A stretch of 64,000 nucleotides of DNA from Neocallimastix lanati (nom. inval.) (Eukaryota > Neocallimastigomycota > Neocallimastigomycetes > Neocallimastigales > Neocallimastigaceae), in NCBI GenBank assembly GCA_016946835.1, contig JACVTC010000043.1, forward strand, positions 1,161,501 to 1,225,500, read 5' to 3'. The notes below the pieces were generated by a model, which worked only from the letters and a program-made list of their open reading frames with translations, was not told the DNA's origin and searched no databases. Positions 29,052 through 41,777 of this stretch are shown piece after piece (positions within the stretch are counted from its first letter, which is position 1; each line of letters starts with the position of its first letter). Both the position numbers and the translations under genes were made by a program.

Positions 29052-30821
29052 TTAGTCATTTTTTTTCTTAATAATACCATATTTCAAAGTATCCTTTTTT
29101 ATGATAATATTTGGAATATAAGCTTTGGTTTTAAAACAAACAATATTACCAATATCGGTTTTCTTTTCATAAACTATTATTGAATTGATTTTAATTAATG
29201 GATAAATATCACCATAAACATAAGTATTTTTTGAATCATCAGCAAGTTGCTTCATTAAATCAATTATTAATTCTTTATCATTATAAATTTTAGAACCAAT
29301 TTGATTTGGGTTATAATAAGATCTTTTAATAAAATCAATACTCAAATATTCCCTACCATTATTTTTAGATATAATACCAATATACTTCCATAATTTATCA
29401 GCTGTAACATTATTTTTTTTTAACAGTGAGTAGAGAGGTGATTCTTTGTTTACATTTTTAATGTAATCTTGTACTAAATTTTTCAAATATTTATCTATTT
29501 TTTTAACGTGATTTAAAAATAATTTAATTGAATTATTTTCATTACCTTCGATTAAATAATAAAAACTAGAATTTATAAATCTAAATTTTTCATTAATATG
29601 ATAATGACGCATAGGAAGAGTCATTTCATCCAAATTTATATAAAAATTAAGACTATCTTCATTGTTAATTTCTTTTTCGAATTCATTTGTTTTATTAATT
29701 GGTCCTATAAAAATTGGGGTATTGTTACTATTTTTTAAATTAATAAAATAAAAATTATTATTTGCTGTACAAGGTGTAACATTTTTAATTGTAATTTCAT
29801 TCAAAAATTTTGAAAAATTAGATCCTGAATTATAATAATTTAAAAGTCCTTTACAATATTCTAATGGTGATTTATACTTAATACCATATTTCAAAGTATT
29901 TTTTTTTGCTATTATATCAGCAAAATAAACTTTAGGTTTAAATGATACAACCTTTTCACCATTAATTATCTTTTCATAAACTACAATAGTAGATATTTTA
30001 ATAATTGGATATATATTTCCACTTATATATGTATTTTTAGTATCATCAGCGAGCATATCCATTAAATTTATTACCAAATCTTCTCCATGATAAATCATAG
30101 TACCAATTTTAAAATTTTTATTGAAAGATATTTTATTATAATTTATATTTAAGTATTTTTTACTACTATTTTCGTTAATAATACTAGAATAATACCAATT
30201 ATTATTTGTAGTTACATTATTTTTCTTTAATAATTCATAAATCGGGGATTCCTTATTTATATTTTTAATGTATTCTTGAATAAGTTTTTTTATATAGTTA
30301 TCAAATAGTCTTATACGTTCTATAAATAGTTTTAGTGGGCCTGTTTCAGAACCTGTTATCATATAACAAAAATCAGTTTTCGGAAAATTAATTTTTTCAT
30401 TTAAATGTATATGACTCATTGGAATAGTCATTTCATCTATATCAATAATAAAATCATCTTCATATTCATTAATAACTACTCTATTAATAGGCCCTATAAG
30501 AATTGGGTTTTTTTTAGAATTTTTTAAACATATTTCATAAAAATCTTTGATATTTTTAATTGATTTAACATTTTTAATAGAAATGCCATTAAGAAATTCT
30601 GAAAATTTTTTATTTGAATAATAATTACTTAAAATTTTTTTAAAATAATTAATACGAGAACTGCCTTTTAAAGAATGTTTATTATTTTCATTTGTTTCAT
30701 TTTTGTTATTTAAAGAATTAGAATTATTAATATTAGAATCACTCGAGATATTTAAATTTTCAATACTAAAATCTAAAAATTCTTTTGATAGATCATCTAT
30801 AACTTTTTGATCTTCTGCCAT
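29052..30821 (-). CDS. Unknown intronless protein with two tandem ~255-aa domains
   Basis: This intact 589-residue ORF has no intron, unlike the multi-exon genes around it. After an Asn/Ser-rich lead of about 55 residues, it holds two copies of one domain, roughly residues 60-314 and 325-583. Paired landmarks are KFSEFLNGISIKNV/NFSKFLNEITIKNV, ILIGPIN/IFIGPIN, DIDEMTIPMSHIHLNEK/NLDEMTLPMRHYHINEK, ESPIYELLKKNNVT/ESPLYSLLKKNNVT, LADDTKNTYISGNIYPIIKI/LADDSKNTYVYGDIYPLIKI, and KKNTLKYGI/KKDTLKYGI. It has no signal peptide, membrane helix or zinc motif. I do not recognise the family. Intronless structure and compact repeats allow an origin by gene transfer or from a DNA virus, which is speculation. 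Confidence 0.8.
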   Translation of the reverse strand: MAEDQKVIDDLSKEFLDFSIENLNISSDSNINNSNSLNNKNETNENNKHSLKGSSRINYFKKILSNYYSNKKFSEFLNGISIKNVKSIKNIKDFYEICLKNSKKNPILIGPINRVVINEYEDDFIIDIDEMTIPMSHIHLNEKINFPKTDFCYMITGSETGPLKLFIERIRLFDNYIKKLIQEYIKNINKESPIYELLKKNNVTTNNNWYYSSIINENSSKKYLNINYNKISFNKNFKIGTMIYHGEDLVINLMDMLADDTKNTYISGNIYPIIKISTIVVYEKIINGEKVVSFKPKVYFADIIAKKNTLKYGIKYKSPLEYCKGLLNYYNSGSNFSKFLNEITIKNVTPCTANNNFYFINLKNSNNTPIFIGPINKTNEFEKEINNEDSLNFYINLDEMTLPMRHYHINEKFRFINSSFYYLIEGNENNSIKLFLNHVKKIDKYLKNLVQDYIKNVNKESPLYSLLKKNNVTADKLWKYIGIISKNNGREYLSIDFIKRSYYNPNQIGSKIYNDKELIIDLMKQLADDSKNTYVYGDIYPLIKINSIIVYEKKTDIGNIVCFKTKAYIPNIIIKKDTLKYGIIKKKND

Positions 30822-31190
30822 TATTGTTTTTTAATTATATATTTTAACAATTTATATAATAATAAATTTATAATTTCAATCCTAAAAAAAAAAAACAAAA
30901 AAAAAAAAAAATAATTAAATAAGTAAATGAAATATGGTAATAAATATAATTAACAAAAATAAATTAAATAAAAATAAATAAAAATAAAAATAAAAATAAA
31001 AATGAAAATATGTAATAATAAATTAAAAAAATAAATTAAAAAAATAAATTAAAAAAATAAAAGAAATAAAAATTAAATTAAATATATTATAAAATTCAAG
31101 TATTAGATATATATATTATATCTAATATTTCATTATTTAATATATAATATATAATATATATATATTATATATTAAATAATGAAATTAATT
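30822..31190. other. Spacer with a 22-bp perfect inverted repeat
   Basis: It is AT-rich. The arms at 31,127-31,148 (ATTTCATTATTTAATATATAAT) and 31,164-31,185 are exact reverse complements with a 15-nt loop. Confidence 0.75.
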
Positions 31191-31194
31191 ATCT

Positions 31195-31435
31195 TTTTAT
31201 TTGATTATTATTTGGAAATGAAATAGTTCAATTTGAAATTTTTGTTATTAATTTATTACAAAAATAGTTATACTATAAAGAACATGTGTAGTACATAATT
31301 TTGATACAGGATTTAGCATATACCGTATATTATGGGTCATGCTACATTATATATTACATTAATAATAATTAAAATTTAATAAGTATGTACAACAATAATA
31401 TGAATAAATATAAATAATTAAATAACTAAAATTAA
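31195..31435. repeat. Diverged LTR-like repeat, left copy
   Basis: It matches 36,112-36,365 in the same orientation over about 240 bp. Shared blocks are TTTGGAAAT.AAAT, CAATTTGAAATT, ATTAATTTATTA, TACATAATTTTGATACA and AATTAAATAACTAA. The two copies flank the copia/gypsy relic cluster, as LTRs of an old element would. Divergence is substantial. Confidence 0.55.
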
Positions 31436-31543
31436 TCTTCATTTAACATTCCTTCAAAAGGTTGTATTTTGATATTTCCTTAATACTTAATAAATGAAAA
31501 TTTTAAAAAAATATTATCCCTAAATTTAGTCATTGATAGTTTA

Positions 31544-31709
31544 CTTAAGTCTTTAATAAAATAGTATTGCCAGATTTAATTGAGATTTTATATATTTTAA
31601 ATTAAATATTTTACTTTTCACTAATTCTTAAGTCTTTAATAAAATAGTATTGCCAGATTTAATTGAGATTTTATATATTTTAAATTAAATATTTTACTTT
31701 TCACTAATT
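31544..31709. repeat. 83-bp tandem duplication
   Basis: CTTAAGTCTTTAATAAAATA at 31,544 recurs at 31,627, and the following sequence matches for the full 83 bp. It lies in the copia RNase H tail and breaks its frame, since 83 is not divisible by three. Confidence 0.92.
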
Positions 31710-32523
31710 CTTTTATTTTATGATACCTAAGGTTAATATACTTAGATTTTGGATTTATTGTTTCATTTCTGAAATTATATATAGTAGCTTGGTTATCAAT
31801 ATTGAATACTAAATTATCTATTTTTATTTTTAATTCACAAAGTATATTTTTATACCATAAATATTCCTTATTGCATTCAACAATAGCATAATATTCACTA
31901 TCAAAAGTAGAACTTTACAATTTTGGAATTTAGAGAATCTACTAGTAGAACCTGTGCTTAATTTAATTAAAATGCTTGTGGTGGATCTTCTTGTTTAATC
32001 TATGTAAATTTTTAAATTGTTTTTTTGGTAAATTTAATACCATAATTAGGATTACCTTTTAAGTACTTTACATCTTTTAATGTTATTTATATCTCCATTA
32101 TAAATTCCCTTATATTTAGATATTATTTTGCCTCCAGTCACACATATGTTTAACTTCATTAGTGAGGCCCGATATTTGTTATGGAATTCAGGTCGTATGT
32201 CATGTAGAAGGAAGTACCTGAATCCAATGTCCAAGTAGATATCTCTTGGCTGTTTCTCTTTTTCTATTTTCAAAATATTTTAGGCCATTCCTCGGTAAAG
32301 GTAATTTTTCTTTGGTTTTATAAATATTTATTTTGTTAAATTTATTATTATCTTTATAGATATTATTTTTATAGTTATTTTTGACCTCGCAACTTGATTC
32401 TTATTAGTTTAATGCTCCTTCTGGTCTTGTTATGGCAAAATTTATATTCTTCAAGGTGTTTTTAGTTTCTTTCACTGAAATATAATATAACTGTAGTTTT
32501 TCTTCATCATCTTTTTTTTATTT

Positions 32524-32621
32524 TTGTTTTATTTTTATTTTTGTTTTTATTTTTATTTTTATTTTTATTTTTATTTTTATTTTTATTTTTATTTTTATTT
32601 TTATTTTTATTTTTATTTTTA

Positions 32622-32652
<31 letters not shown>

Positions 32653-32717
32653 TTATTTTTATTTTTATTTATTTATTTTTATTTTTATTTTTATTTTTAT
32701 TTTTATTTTTATTTTTA

Positions 32718-32748
<31 letters not shown>

Positions 32749-32820
32749 TTTATTTTTATTTTTATTTTTATTTTTATTTTTATTTTTATTTTTATTTTTA
32801 TTTTTATTTTTATTTTTTTT
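32524..32820. repeat. TTTTTA hexamer expansion within the copia relic
   Basis: About 48 TTTTTA units, with a few five-base units, lie between the zinc-knuckle remnant and the protease remnant. ORFs here are spurious. Confidence 0.93.
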
Positions 32821-33125
32821 TTATTTTTATATCTACAATTTTTTTTATTATCCTTTTTAGTCGAATTTCTTACAAATATAGCATTTTATTGATTTTTTTC
32901 TTGTAATTTTTGGTATTATTAATTTGTCCGTTAATTTTATCATTTATTTTATTTAATCGTTTAAAATGCTGGAATGAATCTATAATCACAGATCTTTCCC
33001 CAATTGTTACTGCTTGCGTTTCCAGTGTAATTAATTATTAATGATTTTGCTTGATTATCAGAGTCAAGCATTTCTTATGTCACATTTGGAGGGTAAACTA
33101 TAATGGAAATAATATGTTTCTTAAA

Positions 33126-34005
33126 GTATTTATTTAGATTATCATTTTTTATAAATATTCAACCAATTATATATGCTCAAATTATCAATATCGATATATG
33201 TTTAAACTGGTTATATAATCAATATATCAGCTATGTTGAATATAACAATAATAGGCTTAAATTATTTTAATATATATATGATAATGCTATATAGTACCAT
33301 ATACTTGCATAACTTATTATACTATTATTATTATTATTATTATTAAAATATTATTAAAATATATATTTATTATTTTATTATTTGTTTTAAATATTTATTT
33401 ATATTTAATATTATTTATATATCTATTATGTTAATATTATTATAAACTATATATATTTATTATGTTATACAAGTATATGAATATGAACATATATAACTGT
33501 ATATTGCAATCCTAACTAGTTATTATATTAACAAAGCGTATATTGGTTAATTAATTAAATTAAGCATATATGGCATATTAATAGTTTAATTAGCTTAATT
33601 GTTCAAACTAGCTAGGATTAGCATAAACCAAATATCTGTAACATATGCATAATATTGAACTAGTTTATTGATAATATGTATGGGTGTGTTTTAGAGCTGA
33701 TATTATGATAATCCTATTGTTTTAATAATAAATGCATTTGTTGATATTTTAAGAATATAATTCATATATATATATATACTATCATTAGCACTATTATGCA
33801 ACAGCATATATATCTATATTTGCTATATTATTTGATGAAATATATGTGGTTTAGTATATATATTGGTATTATTAGCATTAGTTTGATATTATTTATATAA
33901 TAGTTAAGCTATGTTTTGGTCATATATGTTGTTGTATTTGATACTAGTTTTAGGCTATATATTGTATAAAACCTATACTATTTTAATATATTGAGTATAG
34001 AGATA
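33126..34005. other. AT-rich gap between copia and gypsy relics
   Basis: I see no recognisable coding sequence. The base mixture (TAGCTAGGATTAGC, GTATGGGTGTGTTTTAG) is more complex than surrounding spacer. It may be decayed transposon DNA. Confidence 0.4.
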
Positions 34006-34007
34006 TC

Positions 34008-35935
34008 CTCCTGGAAAGGTATCATCTAAACGAAGATGAAAGATTTAGGGAATTAAAAACTTTACTGATTATGCAAAATGAAAGTGTCCTGGAATTTAAC
34101 GATAGGTACTTGGATTACAACTGCTAATTATCTATAGAGAATGAAAAAACTCTTTCCATTATGAATATGACACCTCCTACTAATGTGTCTGAACTTCGTT
34201 CTTTTCTAGGCATGACTAGTTATTATAGAAATTTCATTGACAATTACTCTGTTAAATCTGCACCTCTTTGTTCTTTGTTAAGGAAGAATACTCCATTTGT
34301 TTGGACTGATTCTCAAAACAATAGCTTTCAATTATTAAAGAATTGATTAATTAATACCCCCTAAATTTGATATTTCCTTTATTATTCGTTCTGATGCTTG
34401 TGGTTATGGTATTGGTGGTGTTCTTTTACAACTTTATGATGATAATATTGAATACCCAATTTATTTTGTTAGTAGAAGTTAAAAAAATCTGAGAAAAATT
34501 ATACTTCAACTGAACTTGAAGGCACTGCTGCTTATTATTGCTTTGTCCAATTTGAACATTATATTTTAGGTAATCCTTTCAAAACTATTCTATATACTGA
34601 TCACAAACCTTTTGTTTCCATTATTAAAAGTTGTGAGCCGAATACTCTTAAACATCAACGTTGGTGTGATAAATTTGGTAAATTTCAAGTTGATATTGTT
34701 TATCACCCTGTTAGAGCTGATTTGATTGCTGATGCATTGTCTAGAGTTGTTCGTAAAGACTTCTCTATTACTAATGTTTGTATTAGAGTTCTAATTCTTT
34801 TTTTAATAGCGATATTCTGTTCACCTCTGTTAATAATTTTAAAAGTTCCATTGATTACTCTATTGTTAATAATTCACCTATTGATAGCTCCATTCTCACC
34901 CAAGAGGAGAACGAAAAATTCATTTCTGAATTTATGTATAAATTTTTAACCGATAGATTTATAAAAATTGATAATAATTTATATTTTAGTGATGGTTTAA
35001 GATTACGAAAAATTATTGATGATCCCTATGAAAAAATTAAAATTATTACTAAAGAGCATAGAGTAGGACATGAAGTTATTCAGAAAACATATGAGAGAAT
35101 AAAAGGAAACTATTATTGGAAAATTTTAATTTTAGATGTAAAAAAATATATTTCTTCATGCAAGATTTGTCAGTTAATCGTTCTGAACCATTGCCAAAGC
35201 CCACTGAAAAATTTAGAACTCCTGTTGAGGCTCCTTTTGTTCGACTTGGATTAGATATTATTGTACCATTAAAGGAAATAAATAGAGGTAACAAATATAT
35301 TATTGTTTGTATAGATTACTTCACAAAGTGGGTAGAAGCAAAACCACTTTGTACAACCACTTCTCGAGATGTGACAAATTTCATAGTGGAAGTTTTCAGT
35401 AAAAATGGTATACCCCAAATTATTGTAATTGATAATGGAGTCCAATTTACGTCAGATATAAAAATATTTTTAGATCTTTATAATATATATATCCATTTTG
35501 TTAGTATACATCATCCTGAATCTTATGACTTGGTAGAGAATAGAAATAGAGAATTTGGAAAACAATTAAGAAATTTCTCTTACGACAATAAAAATTGGGA
35601 TATTTTACTACCTCTAGCTTTATGGGCACTTAGGACAAGTGAATCTACTGTTTCTGGTTACTCTAGTTTTGAATTATTGTACGGAAGAAAAGAATTGCTA
35701 CTGGTCGATATTAATTTAAGAAATTCAGTATTAGCAGAAGACAGGCTCAACAAAGTATGGAAAATAAAGAAAATTTTAAAATATATGATTTGGTAAAAAT
35801 TAGAAATCACCAAAGGACTAAACTTGAACCGTATTTCCTTGGTCCATATATAATTAAGGACACATCTTGGAATACAGTTCAATTACAGAATATTAAATAT
35901 ATTGGTTTCCATTCCAGGTTTTAAAATCCTTTTTA
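34008..35935 (+). pseudogene. Ty3/gypsy pol relic (Gag scrap, RT end, RNase H, integrase)
   Basis: A Gag scrap, RFRELKTLLIMQNESVLEFN (34,045-34,105), is fused by deletion to the RT end: PPTNVSELRSFLGMTSYYRN. RNase H follows with DACGYGIGGVL, YTDHKPF and ADALSR. The integrase has an HRVGH...CKIC zinc site. Its core has D in LGLDIIVPL, D in DNGVQFTS and E in LVENRNREF, so the catalytic triad survives. A GPYIIKDTSWNTVQL C-terminal module follows. Several stops and frameshifts separate the pieces. Confidence 0.88.
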
Positions 35936-36111
35936 TTTTTCATAGTACGTATCTGCTTAGTGGAGGTTGGACTGTAGGTAAACATTTTAGTAGTATATGA
36001 AAAAAAAATATAATTTTTCTGATTCTTTTAATAATAAAAAATTTTTTTTAATTTCAATTCTTAATAAGGAAGACAATAAGATGCTCTTTTTATGAGTCTT
36101 AATGCTCTTAA

Positions 36112-36365
36112 TTTTTATTTGGAAATAAAATTAATCAATTTGAAATTAATTTTTTAAGTCTTATTAATTTATTATAAAAATAATTATATTATAAATTACA
36201 TGATTAATACATAATTTTGATACAAGATTTAGAATAATTCTTAATACTATGGATTATGCATATTATTCATTTTATCAACAGTAATAAAGATTTTAACGTA
36301 TGTGCAACAATAATTTGAGCAATATAAGATAAATATCAATAATAATTAAATAACTAATATTAAAT
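36112..36365. repeat. Diverged LTR-like repeat, right copy
   Basis: It is the partner of 31,195-31,435. It lies about 180 bp after the gypsy integrase, near a purine-rich TAGTGGAGGTTGG (about 35,958) that could be a polypurine tract. Confidence 0.5.
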
Positions 36366-36630
36366 TTTATATTAACAATAAATAATTTACTTAATACTAT
36401 CAAAAGAGATGTAATAACTGAAAATAATTTCTGATACTTGAAAATTTCTTTTCATATCTCTATATCTCTATTTGTGATTAAGACAAATAATATAAATTAA
36501 ATTACTGTTATATTATTAATACTTATTTTTATTCGTCAAATATTATTTTATATATGATTTAAAATTATGTAACTATAATATTATTTTATATATGATATAA
36601 AATTATGAACATTATTTAATTAGTTTCTTA

Positions 36631-36672
<42 letters not shown>

Positions 36673-37188
36673 GGTTTGTCTATTTAATTTATATTTTTAT
36701 ACTTTGGTTTGGTGTTAGAATAAAAATTAAAATATCTTAATTATATTTATTTTTATTCTTTGATTTTTAGAAATATATATATTTTAATTATTTTTATTTT
36801 TAAGTATAAAAATATAATATTATATGAAATTATATTTATTTTTATTCTTTGATTTTTAGAAATATATATATTTTAATTATTTTTATTTTTAAGTATAAAA
36901 ATATAATATATGAAATTATATATATATATTATGATTTTCAGAAATATATATAATTGTGTTCAAATGTCAATAGCACATAAAGAAATGAAAATTAAAGTAA
37001 AAAAAAAAAAAATAAATACTATCCAGCATAATATTAATAAAGTATTTTAAAAGTTATTAATATATTAATAACTATTTTATTTTAATTTTTTTTTTTTTTT
37101 TTTAATATTTTTTCAATATTTTTAACAATTTTCCATAATAAAAAATTAAATTTATTTTTAATGAATTTTTTTAATATAAAATATCTAA
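36366..37188. other. Spacer with an 89-bp tandem duplication
   Basis: AATTATATTTATTTTTATTC at 36,739 recurs at 36,828 and the match extends for most of the 89-bp period. The remainder is AT-rich. The 3' end of the LRR gene probably polyadenylates near 37,090-37,180. Confidence 0.75.
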
Positions 37189-38900
37189 CTAATAATTGTG
37201 ATGAAGGTGTTTTGAATCATAGTTTTTATTATATAATTCATCTTCAATTGAGTTAGTTTCTTCCTCGATTTCAGTTTCTTCTTCGATTTCAGTTTCTTTT
37301 TCGGTTTCAGTTTCTTCTTCGATTTCAGTTTCTTCTTCGATTTTAGTTTCAGTTGTTTTTGATGTTGATGTTGTTTTAGTTTTAATATATGTAGTTTTTA
37401 TTTCGTTTTCATTTTCAGTTTCAGTTGGATTTAATATTGAGGTTGTTGTCTTTTTATTTATTGTAGTAGAAATAGTGGTAGTATAAGAAATTGCTTCTGA
37501 AGTTTCTATTTCAACTGATTCATTAAATTTAGTTGGTAAAGATATAATTGTAGTAGTTACAATCGTTTTTATCTTAGTTAATTCTGTTGATTCTACAGGT
37601 AAAGACTTAATAGCAGCTATTGGTTTTGAAGTTTCAATTTCATTTGTTTCAATTTTAATTGTTTCGGAAACTAAATCAGTTGGTAAAGATTTAGTAGTTA
37701 TTGTTGTATATTTTTCATTTACTTCATTTGATTTTATGTATTCTATTGGTAAATGTTTTGATGGCATTTTTTTATATGGTAAAGATTCTTCTTCTTTTTG
37801 TTCTTTTTCTTTTTGTTCTTCTTTTTTTTGTTCTTCTTCTTTTTGTTCTTCTTCTTTTTGTTCTTCTTCCTCTTCTTTATTAGGTTCATAATTTATTATA
37901 GTTTCAAACGTATCAATAGATTTTATTGGTAATGTTTTAGATTGAAAAACTTTTGAAAGTGTTATTTTATTTTCTTGTGAATTATTAGCAACTGTTTTAA
38001 TAGATTCAGCTGCTGGTAATACTTTTGAAGTATTTTTTTCTTTAACAGTAATTTTAGTAATTGTTGTAGTTTTGAACATAATAGCCTTAGTAGTTTTAGT
38101 AGCAGAAATGTTTTCAAATGGAATAATTTTAGTTGTTAAAATATTATATGATTTACTTTCAATTTCATTTTCATTTGGATTTTCAGTCTCATTTCCAAGA
38201 AATTCATGTTCAGCTGGAATATCAATTTCATTTTCAAGATTTTCATTATCATTTTTATTTTCAGGAATTTCATTTTCAAGGATTTCATTTTTAGAGATTT
38301 CATTTTTAGGGATTTCATTTTCAAGGATTTTATTTTCAATGATTTTATTTTTGTCTGGTTTTTCAGTTTCATTTTCAACAAGAATTTCATTTTCAGCAGG
38401 AATATCAGTTTCATTTTCAGTAATTTCATTTTCAGCAGGAATATCAGTTTCATTTTCGTTAATTTCATTTTCAGCAGGAATATCAGTTTCATTTTCGTTA
38501 ATTTCATTTTCAGCAGGAATATCAGTTTCATTTTCGGTAATTTCATTTTCAGCAGAATTTTCGTCTATTGGAGTTGAAATTAGACTATTACTTTTGATAT
38601 TTTTTGATATTTGATTAATGAACATTTCTTTTCCTTTTACACCATTTGGAACTACAATATCATCTGGTATATCAAATTTGTAATTTTTGGAGGTAGAGGA
38701 AAGAGCAACTTTAGAATCCAAAATATTTTCTTTTTCGAAAATAGAATTAGTTTCTTCGATAGTATCAATAGTAGAAGATTTAGTTTTTGTAATTGAGGTA
38801 GTTGATGGAATAATTGAAGTATTTCTAGTAGTAGTTGATTTATGATTTTTATTCCAATGATAGAATGAATTTCCATTTTTATATCCTTCAAAACCATTAA

Positions 38901-38970
<70 letters not shown>

Positions 38971-40274
38971 GTTCCAGCCAAAAAATGGATTTCTATTTTT
39001 ATATCTTTCATTAAATTTATTATTTTTATACCAGTCAAAGAATGGATTTCTATATTTAAATCCTTTAATTCCGTCAAATCCATTAAATCCATTAAATCTA
39101 TTAAATCCAGTACTTGATTTATCGGAAGTTTTTGTGGAACTTGGAATAGTAGTAGTAGTAGTAATAGTAGTAACAATTGGATTAATTTTAGTTGTTTTTT
39201 TAACAATACTATTTATATTTGCCTTGTCGAGATTTTGAGCTTTAGAAGATAATAATAAATTATCTTCAATACTATTATTTATTGCCTTATTAGTATTAAT
39301 TACTTTATTTTTATTTGTAGCCTCATTAATATTAATTTCTTTATTATTATTAATTTCTTCATTAGTATTATTTTCCATGTTATCTGATTCATGGTTTTGT
39401 TTTTGGTTGTTATTACTATTATTAGAAGATACATTTATTTCTTCAACATATTCAGTAATTGGAATATGTTTATGTCCATTATTTTCTTGTTCATTCTCAT
39501 TATCATCATCATTTTCTTCTTTATCATCATCATTTTCATAATCATCATCATTTTCATAATTTTCTTCTTCTTGTCGATTAATTGGAATGTTATTATTATT
39601 ATTATTTGAATTATTATTAATATTATGGTTATTAGTTTTATTGGTACTAGTATTCTTTGGTTTTCTAGTGGACTTTGAGTCATCCACATGATCTTCAAGT
39701 ACATCGTAATCAATATCTTCATCATCATCATCATCTTCATTATTGTTAATATCTTCTTCTTTTTCTTCAATTGATTCTTGAACATTAATGTTACTATTAC
39801 CATTAGTATCTGTATTGGTATTTGTATTAATGTTAATATTTATGTTAGTATTAGTGTCTGTATTACTAATATCAATATTTGGAATGTCACCATCGTTTTC
39901 ATTAATTAAAATATCTACATCCTCATTATCAATACTATAGCCTTCATTTTTCTTTAATTCTTCAACAATCTTTTCATATTTACTAACTTCTTCAGCAGTA
40001 CAAATAGTAGTTGTGGATTTACAAATTGATTCTGGAGAAGTACATAATTTAGTTTGACCAGCGTCACAAATCAAAAGAGTAGCATAATTTGTTAAGTAAC
40101 CATTTAATAATGAATTATTTGATAAATTTAAAGTTTTTAATTTGGCTAAAGTATTAACATAATCTGGTAAAACACCTGAGAAATTGTTATCGTTTAATAC
40201 TAAATATTCAAGTTCCTTTAATTTACCGATAGTGTTTGGAATATTACCAGTAATTTTATTATTTGAAAGATTTC

Positions 40275-40334
<60 letters not shown>

Positions 40335-40728
40335 TAAAATTTTTATAAAAAAATAATTATAATAATAATAAGTCAATATATATATTTATTATTTAGATAA
40401 AGCATTTTTATATAATACTTACAAATACATTAAATTTTTTAAAGTACTAATTTTATCTGGTACATAACCATAAAGAGCATTATCATTTAATTCACTAAAT
40501 AATAAATTTTAAAAAAAATATATTATAAGATTACTATTCTAGTTTTTTTTTTTTTTTTTTTTTTTTTTATTTATTTATTTATTTTTTTATTCTAATTTTC
40601 TAATTTTTTTTATTTTAATTTTTTTTTTATTTATTCTAATTTTTTTTTTTTTTTTTTTTATTTATTTATTTATTTTTTTATTCTAATTTTCTAATTTTTT
40701 TTATTTTAATTTTTTTTTTATTTATTCT

Positions 40729-40770
<42 letters not shown>

Positions 40771-41738
40771 GTTGATTACAAAGATTGTATAAAAAAAGAA
40801 CAAATAAACTTACAGCCAAGTAATAGTTGATGGAAGAGCAGTAATAACTTCATTAACTAATGATGCTAACTTATTTTTTGATAAAATAAGATATTTTAAT
40901 GACTTTAAAGTTGATAAATTTGGAATAGTACCTTCAAGAAAATTTTTATTTAATGATCTATTATTAAATTAAATATATATGTACAATTAATTTTATAGAA
41001 GTAAAAAAAAGTTTTTTTATATTTTATTATATATATTATTTTTATTTTTATTTATTTATTTTTGCACAAATAAACACATACTCTCTATATATTATTATTA
41101 CTTACAAGGTTTCAAGTTTAGTTAATTTATTAATAAAAGTTGGGATACTGCCAGTTAATTGATTATTTTCTAAATATAAACTTTTTAATTTTGTAAGGGA
41201 ACAGATACTTTCTGGTATAGTTCCAGTAAAACCGTTATTGTTTAAAGCTAAATTTTCTAATTTATTTAAATTACCAATACTTTCTGGAATAATTCCACCG
41301 AGAGAATTGAAAGCAAGATCCCTATTTATATATATATATATATTAAAAATTTAAATATTTATTTTCAAATCAGATATATATATATATATATATATCAACT
41401 TACAAGGTGTTAAGATTAATTAAATTTCCAATATCATTTGGTATTTCACCAGTAATTTGATTATTTTCAACATTTCTTAATAAATAAATATATATATATA
41501 TACATATTTATATATAATTCCACAATTAATACTTTAGTAATGCTTATTATATATAAAATGTTAAAAAATTAAATAATAATAATAATAATAATTATAATAA
41601 TAATTATAATAATAATTATAATAATAATAATTGTAATAATAATAATAATTATAATAATAATAATTGTAATAATAATAATATTGTAATAATAATAATAATA
41701 ATTATAATAATTGTAATAATAATAATAATAATAACAAT

Positions 41739-41777
<39 letters not shown>

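Larger units (their letters stand above)
31440..33125 (-). pseudogene. Ty1/copia retrotransposon relic (gag, protease, RT end, RNase H)
   Basis: In minus-strand order there is a Gag end (LLFSLPSKYD-like), then a zinc-knuckle remnant CYICKKFD...KKNC at about 32,850. The protease follows, WTLDSGTSFYMTYD, at about 32,230. Then come the end of the reverse transcriptase, KDVKYLKGNPNYGIKF (about 32,070), and RNase H: SSTFDSEYYAIVECNKEYLWYKN, NIDNQATIYNF and KYINLRYHKIKELV. Integrase and most of the RT are deleted. Stops, frameshifts, an 83-bp tandem duplication and a TTTTTA expansion complete the decay. Confidence 0.85.

Noticed and set aside
32524-32906. ORFs of about 120 codons made of Phe/Leu/Tyr
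   Set aside because: They translate a TTTTTA microsatellite inside the copia relic.
38072-39609. Several antisense ORFs opposite the LRR tail
   Set aside because: Low-complexity coding repeats on the minus strand open the other frames; none has independent support.
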